Positions 59,040 through 64,000 of a DNA stretch of 64,000 bases are shown in pieces. Numbering within the stretch: position 1 is the first letter of the stretch; each line of letters begins with the position of its first letter. Source of the stretch: an uncultured Eubacteriales bacterium (lineage in GTDB: Bacteria; Bacillota; Clostridia; Oscillospirales; CAG-272); the NCBI GenBank assembly GCA_934446365.1, contig CAKSDZ010000001.1, positions 507,782 to 571,781 on the forward strand. Reading direction: 5' to 3'. The position numbers and the translations under genes were made by a program. The notes beneath the pieces were generated by a model. The model searched no databases. It had not been told where the DNA came from and saw nothing but the letters and a program-made list of their open reading frames with translations.

Positions 59040-59882
59040 ATGGCAAAGAACAAACTGGTTGCCCCTGTTGTCAAATGGGTTGGAGGAAAACGCCAGTTGT
59101 TAGACGAGATTACTCCCCTACTTCCTAAGCGGATCACTTCTTATTGCGAGCCTTTTTTGGGTGGTGGAGCCGTTTTATTTTCTATTCAGCCATCCAAAGC
59201 AATCGTAAATGACTTGAATGGGGATTTGATTGCGGTTTACGAAATTATTCGTGACGATGTCGAATCTCTCATTGCAGATCTCAGAAAGCACGAAAATACT
59301 TCAGAGTATTTCTACGCAATACGAGATTTAGATAGAGACAAAGAAGCCTATCAAGCCATGTCAAAGGTTGAGCGTGCATCACGATTGATTTATTTGAATA
59401 AGACTTGCTTTAATGGTTTGTTCCGTGTTAATTCATCGGGGGAGTTTAATTCTCCGTTTGGTCATTATAAAAATCCTAACATTGTGAATGAGCCTGTTCT
59501 GCGGGCAGTAAGCAAGTATTTTTCGTCTGGCAATATCACATTTTGCAACGAAGATTTTGCTGTGACGCTAAGTAGAGTTGGCAAGGGTGGATTTGTGTAT
59601 CTTGACCCACCGTATGATCCTGTTTCTGATACAGCAAGTTTCACCGGCTATAATAAAGGCGGATTTGACAGAAACGAGCAAATCAGACTAAAGCAATGTT
59701 GCGATGAGCTGACGCAGCGAGGCATTAAATTCTTGCTATCCAATTCTGCCACAGAGTTCATAAAAGAACTGTATAAGGACTACAACATATCCATCGTACA
59801 GGCAAAGAGGGCAATCAATTCAGATGCAAGCAAACGCGGATCGATAGAGGAGGTGCTAATTAGGAACTATGGGACTGAATGA
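59040..59882 (+). CDS. dam: DNA adenine N6-methyltransferase, Dam/DpnM type
   Basis: Start at ATG 59040 (AAGGAGGTG upstream), 280 residues. Seen: APVVKWVGGKRQLLDEITPL (SAM-binding start), YCEPFLGGGAVLFSI, NDLNGDLIAVYEII, RLIYLNKTCFNGLFRVN and the catalytic YLDPPYDP (DPPY at 189-192). This is the alpha-class Dam/M.DpnII family, most members of which methylate GATC. It overlaps the endonuclease gene by 14 bases, so it is the modification half of a type II system. Composition is AT-rich compared with the mobilisation genes. Confidence 0.93.
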   Translation: MAKNKLVAPVVKWVGGKRQLLDEITPLLPKRITSYCEPFLGGGAVLFSIQPSKAIVNDLNGDLIAVYEIIRDDVESLIADLRKHENTSEYFYAIRDLDRDKEAYQAMSKVERASRLIYLNKTCFNGLFRVNSSGEFNSPFGHYKNPNIVNEPVLRAVSKYFSSGNITFCNEDFAVTLSRVGKGGFVYLDPPYDPVSDTASFTGYNKGGFDRNEQIRLKQCCDELTQRGIKFLLSNSATEFIKELYKDYNISIVQAKRAINSDASKRGSIEEVLIRNYGTE

Positions 59883-61140
59883 TGCCGCATGGGAAAGCCT
59901 ATTTGACAAGTATCATATTCTTGATGAGATCGAGCGAAATGGACAGTTCGTCATTTCGGCAAACCAGATAAAAGAGTTCAGAGAGCCTCGGTTAATGACC
60001 AAGTTTGACCACAAAATAAATCTTCCAAATATCTTTGTTGCTAACAACTTGTCAATTTTGCCGATAACTCGTGGAGATTATGTTATTTCCTCTTTTTCGG
60101 CATATAAGGAATTTGACGAGCCATCCCAATATGTTCAGCGGATTTCAATTCCAGCACATATTCAGAGTCTAATGCCGCAGTTTCTTGTGAGCGAAGCTAT
60201 TGCGTTGAATTGCGCTAATGCCTGTGGAATACTTAATGACTTTTTAGAGGACGATGAGCTTGTTCCAACAGTTAGCGGTCGCATGAGTTCTGGCAGTTTT
60301 GAGTTTGGCATTAACACCGCTTTTGGCACGAAAAATATTACCGTAAGCAATTCTCAAATTGAAATTGATGCAGCATATGAAGGTATCCATTATCTTTCTT
60401 TATTTGAAGCGAAGCGGGATTTATCTGATGATTTTCTTGTTCGCCAACTTTATTACCCGTTCCGTGTTTGGAGTGAACGAGTGACGAAAACAGTAAAGCC
60501 TGTTTTCTTGATTTTCTCAAATGGTATGTTCAATCTGTATCAATATCAGTTTGAAGATCCGCAGAACTACAATTCTCTTATACTAGTGAAGCAGAGAAAT
60601 TATGTAATAGCAACAGAAATTTGTTTGGCGGATATTGAAAACCTTTTGAGAACTGTTCCTTTGGTACAAGAGCCAGACATATCATTCCCGCAAGCAGATC
60701 GTATGTCTCGGATAGTCAACCTTATCGAGCTGTTAAATGAAAAGCCGATGACTAAACAGGACATTACATCGGAGTATGCTTTTGATGAACGCCAAACTAA
60801 TTATTATACAGACGCAGGACGGTATCTAGGACTCATTGACAAAACCCATGATGAGGATGGCAACATTCTATTCCAACTTTCTGCCTGCGGACACCGTATA
60901 ATGGGTTTGGAGTATAAAGAACGCCAGCTTGCGCTTGTAACTCAAATATTGATGCACAAAGTATTCAACGAAACCCTAAAACTTCATTTGCAATGTGGAG
61001 AGATGCCGGATAAACAAACCATAATTCAGATAATGAAACGATCCAATCTATATCGTGTTGAAGCTGATAGCACATATTTGCGGCGTTCTTCTACGGTTGT
61101 TGGTTGGGTGAATTGGATTCTTGGAATTATTGAGGAATAA
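59869..61140 (+). CDS. Type II restriction endonuclease, PD-(D/E)XK fold
   Basis: 423 residues. A PD-(D/E)XK-type site is visible as Asp167 in SQIEIDAAYEG and Glu180-Ala-Lys182 in YLSLFEAKRDLSDDF, followed by VRQLYYPFRVW. The C-terminal third has a winged-helix look (MTKQDITSEYAFDERQTNYY, then DAGRYLGLI). Its gene overlaps the Dam-type methylase by 14 bases, the usual coupling in type II systems. The site cut is presumably the one the methylase protects, perhaps GATC; this is inference. Confidence 0.8.
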   Translation: MGLNDAAWESLFDKYHILDEIERNGQFVISANQIKEFREPRLMTKFDHKINLPNIFVANNLSILPITRGDYVISSFSAYKEFDEPSQYVQRISIPAHIQSLMPQFLVSEAIALNCANACGILNDFLEDDELVPTVSGRMSSGSFEFGINTAFGTKNITVSNSQIEIDAAYEGIHYLSLFEAKRDLSDDFLVRQLYYPFRVWSERVTKTVKPVFLIFSNGMFNLYQYQFEDPQNYNSLILVKQRNYVIATEICLADIENLLRTVPLVQEPDISFPQADRMSRIVNLIELLNEKPMTKQDITSEYAFDERQTNYYTDAGRYLGLIDKTHDEDGNILFQLSACGHRIMGLEYKERQLALVTQILMHKVFNETLKLHLQCGEMPDKQTIIQIMKRSNLYRVEADSTYLRRSSTVVGWVNWILGIIEE

Positions 61141-61173
61141 TTTTTTATTTTCTCAGAGAAAGAAGGGATAAGG

Positions 61174-61362
61174 ATGGCAGTAAATAAAGACAGACCTATT
61201 ATCCAATCTCATGGTTATAATGGTAGTGAACCAACTCGGATTTGTCCCCATTGTGGCAAAGAAAAACCATTAAGTGAATTTGGTTTTAGAAAAATGCAAA
61301 AAGGCGAGCAAGGAGTAATCCGAAATCAATCTTGGTGCAAAGAATGTAGGGGGATTAAATAA
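61174..61362 (+). CDS. Small zinc-ribbon protein
   Basis: 62 residues with two CxxC pairs: RICPHCGKEKPLSEFGFRK and SWCKECRG. The pattern CPxCG-KPLSEF...CKEC is like the N-terminal metal part of HNH endonucleases, but the nuclease part is missing. AAGGG precedes the ATG. It follows the endonuclease by 33 bases and may be an accessory of the restriction cargo or a remnant. Confidence 0.7.
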   Translation: MAVNKDRPIIQSHGYNGSEPTRICPHCGKEKPLSEFGFRKMQKGEQGVIRNQSWCKECRGIK

Positions 61363-61373
61363 CTTCGGATAAT

Positions 61374-61522
61374 CCCTTTGGAACAAAGGGCGCACTTCTA
61401 TACAGGGGCAAGCCCTGTATGTGCGCTCTGCGAGGCAGGCAGCCCGGACGATTGGAAGTCCGGACTGTTTTGCGTCACTTCGTTCCGTACAAGGGGCTGC
61501 ACCCCTTGCGCCGCTATGCGGC
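61374..61522 (+). other. Candidate oriT region with serial hairpins
   Basis: Hairpins in order: CCCTTTG/CAAAGGG (61374-61390); GCGCAC..ATACAGGG/CCCTGTAT-GTGCGC (61390-61426); CCGGAC/GTCCGG (61444-61463); CAAGGGG/CCCCTTG (61490-61508); GCCGC/GCGGC (61510-61522). They lie directly upstream of the mobilisation genes, as expected for a MobA/MobL-type origin of transfer. An open frame over this stretch (61378-61602) has no ribosome site. Confidence 0.5.
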
Positions 61523-61669
61523 TATCCCTGCGTACTTTGCGATTGGCGCAATTTGCTGACGCAAACAGCACCACTCACAAAGTTTTGAATATGTACCTAT
61601 GACCGTTTACCGATTTTCGGTAGGCGGTCTTTTTATATCCCTACACTAAAATCAAGGAGGTCATGCACT

Positions 61670-61975
61670 ATGGCAAAACAGAAAACTATCCCCGAACTGG
61701 AAGCTGAGAAAGCCGAAAATGAACGCAAGCTCACTCAGCTCCAACACAAAAAGCAGCAGCTTGAAAACCGTATCACCTACTACGAAAAAGGTGATCGGCG
61801 CAAGCGAGCGCACCACCTTATCACTCGTGGCGCAGCCATTGAAAGCATCGCACCATTGACAAAGGTTTTGAGCGAAAACGAGTTTTACGCCTTTGCGGAA
61901 AAAGCTCTTACCGTCCCGGAGGTCAAGGGCTTGCTCATGGAAGCGGTCAACGAACACAACCGGGCAGAGCAGTAA
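61670..61975 (+). CDS. DUF3847 protein, mobilisation accessory
   Basis: 101 residues: a coiled-coil first half (ELEAEKAENERKLTQLQHKK, then QQLENRITYYEKGDRRKRAH) and a helical second half (FAEKALTVPEVKGLLMEAVN). DUF3847 genes usually lie just before MobA/MobL relaxases, as here (12-base gap). It probably helps the relaxase bind oriT, similar to MobC. AAGGAGG precedes the ATG. Confidence 0.85.
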   Translation: MAKQKTIPELEAEKAENERKLTQLQHKKQQLENRITYYEKGDRRKRAHHLITRGAAIESIAPLTKVLSENEFYAFAEKALTVPEVKGLLMEAVNEHNRAEQ

Positions 61976-61987
61976 CAGTAAAGAGAG

Positions 61988-63472
61988 GTGCTGAGTATCG
62001 CACTATATCATTTTCATGTTACACAAATCAAGCGCAGCGCAGGACAATCCGCCATTGCGTCTGCTGCCTATCGCTCCGGCGAAAAGCTGCACAGCGAATA
62101 CTACGGTGAGGAGAGCGACTACACCAAAAAGGGCGGCGTGATCTGTTCGGAAATCCTGCTGCCGCCCTATGCCCCACCCTCTTTCTCTGACCGGGAAACC
62201 CTATGGAACGAGGTAGAGAAAGCGGAACGGGGAAAGAAAGCGCAGCTTGCATACAGCTTTGACATTGCTTTGCAGAACGAGTTTTCCATGCAGGAGAACA
62301 TCGAACTTGCAAGGCAATTTTTGTTGGAGCAGTTTGTGAGCCGGGGCATGGTGGTGGACTTCGCCGTTCACTCTCCCGACAAAGAGGATGGCGGCATTTC
62401 CAATCCGCACTTTCATGTTATGTGTCCTATCCGTCCTCTGGATGAACACGGCAGATGGGGCAACAAGCAGCGGCGGGAATATCTGTTGGACGAGCATGGA
62501 GAGCGCATCCGAGATGAAGCGGGAAACTATGTGTTTAACGCTGTGCCGACTACCGACTGGGGCAGTCACGACACCTTGGAGCATTGGCGGCAGGCGTGGG
62601 CTGACCTGTGCAATCAGAAGTTTGCGGAAAACGAATTGGACTGCCGGATCGACCACCGCAGCTATGAGCGACAGGGCATTGACCAACTTCCCACCATCCA
62701 TGAGGGTGTAACCGTCCGGGCAATGGAAGCAAAGGGCATCCGCACCAACAAGGGCGATCTCAACCGATGGATCAAGACAACCAATAATCTGATCCGCAAT
62801 CTGAAAAAGAAAATCTCTGCGCTGCTTGACTGGCTGAAAGAAGCTCATGAGGAATTGAGCAAGCCGCAAGCCCCCAATCTGGCGCACCTGCTCAGCGAGT
62901 ATTATTCTGGACGCAATGCCGGAGCTTGGAGCCAGAAAGCGAAGATCGGCAATCTCAAAGAATTCAACGAGATTTGCAATTATCTTATGCAGAATAAACT
63001 CACAACGCCTGAGGAATTGCAGGAGCGTGTGTCTGTGCTGAGTGAGCGCATCGACACTTTGAAAAACTCCATACGTGGCAAATCTGACCGCATGAAAGAG
63101 TTGGACGAGCTTCTCCGCATGGTACAGTTTTACACTGAGGGCAAGCCTGTTGCCGATAAGTTAGCGACTATCAAGTGGAAAGGCAAGCGGGAGCAGTTCA
63201 TGTCCGAAAATGAAAACACACTCCGCCTGTATCACATGGCAGAGCGTAAGTTGACGCCGCATTTCAAGGATGGCAAGCTGCCCATCACCGCATGGCGCAA
63301 AGAGCGTGACCGTCTGGAACAGGAATACAAGGCCGAACAAGCGGAGCTTTCGCCCATCCATGCGGAGGTAAAAAAGCTCTGGCAGATCAAATATAAGGTG
63401 GAACAGGTTATCCATGAGCAGGATCGTCAGAACGCCGTTACACGGCAGAAAAAGCATGAAATCGAACACTAA
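61988..63472 (+). CDS. MobA/MobL-family relaxase
   Basis: Nicks oriT and leads the DNA strand in conjugative mobilisation. 494 residues from GTG 61988 (AGAGAG just upstream; start not certain). The N-terminal relaxase domain begins ALYHFHVTQIKRSAGQSAIA and has SAAYRSGEKL (nucleophile Tyr region), FAVHSPDKEDGG and the metal HxH in SNPHFHVMCPIRPL (His141, His143). The second half is coiled and charged. Transfer would need a helper conjugative element, since no type IV secretion genes are seen. Confidence 0.92.
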   Translation: MLSIALYHFHVTQIKRSAGQSAIASAAYRSGEKLHSEYYGEESDYTKKGGVICSEILLPPYAPPSFSDRETLWNEVEKAERGKKAQLAYSFDIALQNEFSMQENIELARQFLLEQFVSRGMVVDFAVHSPDKEDGGISNPHFHVMCPIRPLDEHGRWGNKQRREYLLDEHGERIRDEAGNYVFNAVPTTDWGSHDTLEHWRQAWADLCNQKFAENELDCRIDHRSYERQGIDQLPTIHEGVTVRAMEAKGIRTNKGDLNRWIKTTNNLIRNLKKKISALLDWLKEAHEELSKPQAPNLAHLLSEYYSGRNAGAWSQKAKIGNLKEFNEICNYLMQNKLTTPEELQERVSVLSERIDTLKNSIRGKSDRMKELDELLRMVQFYTEGKPVADKLATIKWKGKREQFMSENENTLRLYHMAERKLTPHFKDGKLPITAWRKERDRLEQEYKAEQAELSPIHAEVKKLWQIKYKVEQVIHEQDRQNAVTRQKKHEIEH

Positions 63473-63498
63473 TCTTTACACATTTTTAGGAGGCACTT

Positions 63499-63861
63499 AT
63501 GAGCAAGAAGAAACCATTTGAGCATGAAATCGACCCGGAGCTTTTGGCGGAGATCGAGGAATGGGAGCAGCAGGAGCATGACGAGCCGGAGGGGTATTAC
63601 TTCTCCAATCCCGACCCGTATCTCAACCCCACACCGCTGCCGCCCGACCATCCCAGACATAATTTCTGGTTTGACGAGGACGGACACATTTGCGTAAAAA
63701 ATCCATCCGCTTTCTGGCTGCCGGAGTTTACTTTGCAGAAAGAGATCGGCGGCACGATCTACTCGGTCACAGGCACTTATGACGGAACGGAAACGCTGGA
63801 TAAGAAAATGGAGCGCATTATGGCTGAAAAGTTTACAGAAAAGTTGGAGGATACCGAATGA
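63499..63861 (+). CDS. TnpW-like transposon-encoded protein
   Basis: 120 residues. The C-terminal part FTLQKEIGGTIYSVTGTYDG, then TETLDKKMERIMAEKF, matches the small TnpW-type proteins found before serine recombinases. The N-terminal half is acidic and proline-rich (EEWEQQEHDEPEGYYFSNPD). GGAGG precedes the ATG. Its stop overlaps a possible recombinase start (ATGA at 63858). Function unknown. Confidence 0.72.
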   Translation: MSKKKPFEHEIDPELLAEIEEWEQQEHDEPEGYYFSNPDPYLNPTPLPPDHPRHNFWFDEDGHICVKNPSAFWLPEFTLQKEIGGTIYSVTGTYDGTETLDKKMERIMAEKFTEKLEDTE

Positions 63862-63938
63862 CAAATTCACAGAATCTTGGTACAATAGAAGCAACCAATC
63901 CTGTACTGGCAGTTGCCCCTTCAAAGGAGGAAACAGAA

Positions 63939-64000
63939 ATGTTACGGGCAACTGATAAAATCACCGCACTCTACTGCCGTCTATCCGTGGAAGATATGAA
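63939..64000 (+). CDS. Large serine recombinase (5' end only)
   Basis: From ATG 63939, preceded by AAAGGAGG, the frame encodes MLRATDKITALYCRLSVEDM to the window edge. ALYCRLS is the start of the resolvase catalytic domain, with the nucleophile Ser expected at this position. In-frame ATG 63858 would add 27 residues but has a weaker context. Together with MobA/MobL, DUF3847 and TnpW it indicates a TnpX-type integrative mobilisable element. Confidence 0.82.
   Translation, partial: MLRATDKITALYCRLSVEDM

Noticed and set aside
61378..61602. 74-codon frame over the hairpin region
   Set aside because: No ribosome site; the DNA is explained by serial hairpins.

Overview
The window looks like a chromosomal segment of a gut-type Clostridia (Bacillota) genome of moderate GC. 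Pointers are the short-form HisG with a HisZ partner, the fused HisIE, a PHP-type histidinol phosphatase, the type 2 GalT, BioY and QueT ECF transporter S-components, a preQ1-I riboswitch, a yybP-ykoY (Mn2+) riboswitch, SD sequences of the AGGAGG type, and a Firmicute mobilisable element. I cannot name the genus from sequence alone.

Layout. 1-5.9 kb: recG (minus, runs off the left edge) diverges from hisS-aspS-mscS. 5.9-8.6 kb: a zinc-ribbon membrane protein, then a Gfo/Idh/MocA oxidoreductase with a sugar isomerase. 8.7-11.7 kb: an AT-rich island of lipoproteins and a papain-like secreted protein with signs of decay. 11.8-16.6 kb: two tRNAs, bioY, an E2-like acyltransferase, an ECF sigma fusion, a riboswitch-controlled queT, a frameshifted TM2 gene and an XRE regulator. 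16.6-21.6 kb: a CNNM/CorC-type Mg/Co transporter preceded by a leader peptide and terminator, then phosphate transporter, DUF47 and PerM-type membrane protein. 21.7-26.7 kb: MerR regulator, iron-type alcohol dehydrogenase, and a P-type ATPase behind a Mn2+ riboswitch. 26.8-30.8 kb: rRNA methyltransferase, galT, second rRNA methyltransferase. 30.8-40.9 kb: a radical SAM/SPASM gene and a complete histidine operon (hisZ-G-D-C-B-H-A-F-IE-K plus an unknown gene). 40.9-44.8 kb: glycolipid-type enzymes, an XRE gene behind tandem promoter/hairpin repeats, and a VTT-domain membrane protein. 44.9-50.3 kb: an operon of two Gfo/Idh/MocA dehydrogenases, three AP-endonuclease-fold sugar isomerases and a DUF6440 protein. 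50.4-56.2 kb: membrane protein/TetR pair, two-component system, SGNH hydrolase and GreA-like factor.

From about 56.2 kb to the right edge lies an integrative mobilisable element: sigma-like regulator, excisionase-like HTH, hairpin-rich oriT candidate, DUF3847 and MobA/MobL relaxase genes, TnpW-like protein and the start of a large serine recombinase. It carries AT-richer cargo that looks defensive: a RES-domain protein (NAD+-degrading toxin family) and a Dam-type methyltransferase with a PD-(D/E)XK endonuclease.

The most interesting signals are regulatory: (a) a strong promoter, a 23-codon acidic leader ORF and an intrinsic terminator before the CorC-type gene, a possible Mg2+-responsive attenuator; (b) a perfect inverted repeat in a 19-bp promoter spacer next to merR, driving a 53-codon ORF and the alcohol dehydrogenase; (c) tandem 94-bp units, each with an extended -10 box and a hairpin, before a small XRE gene. 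All names rest on reading motifs by eye; no database search was run.
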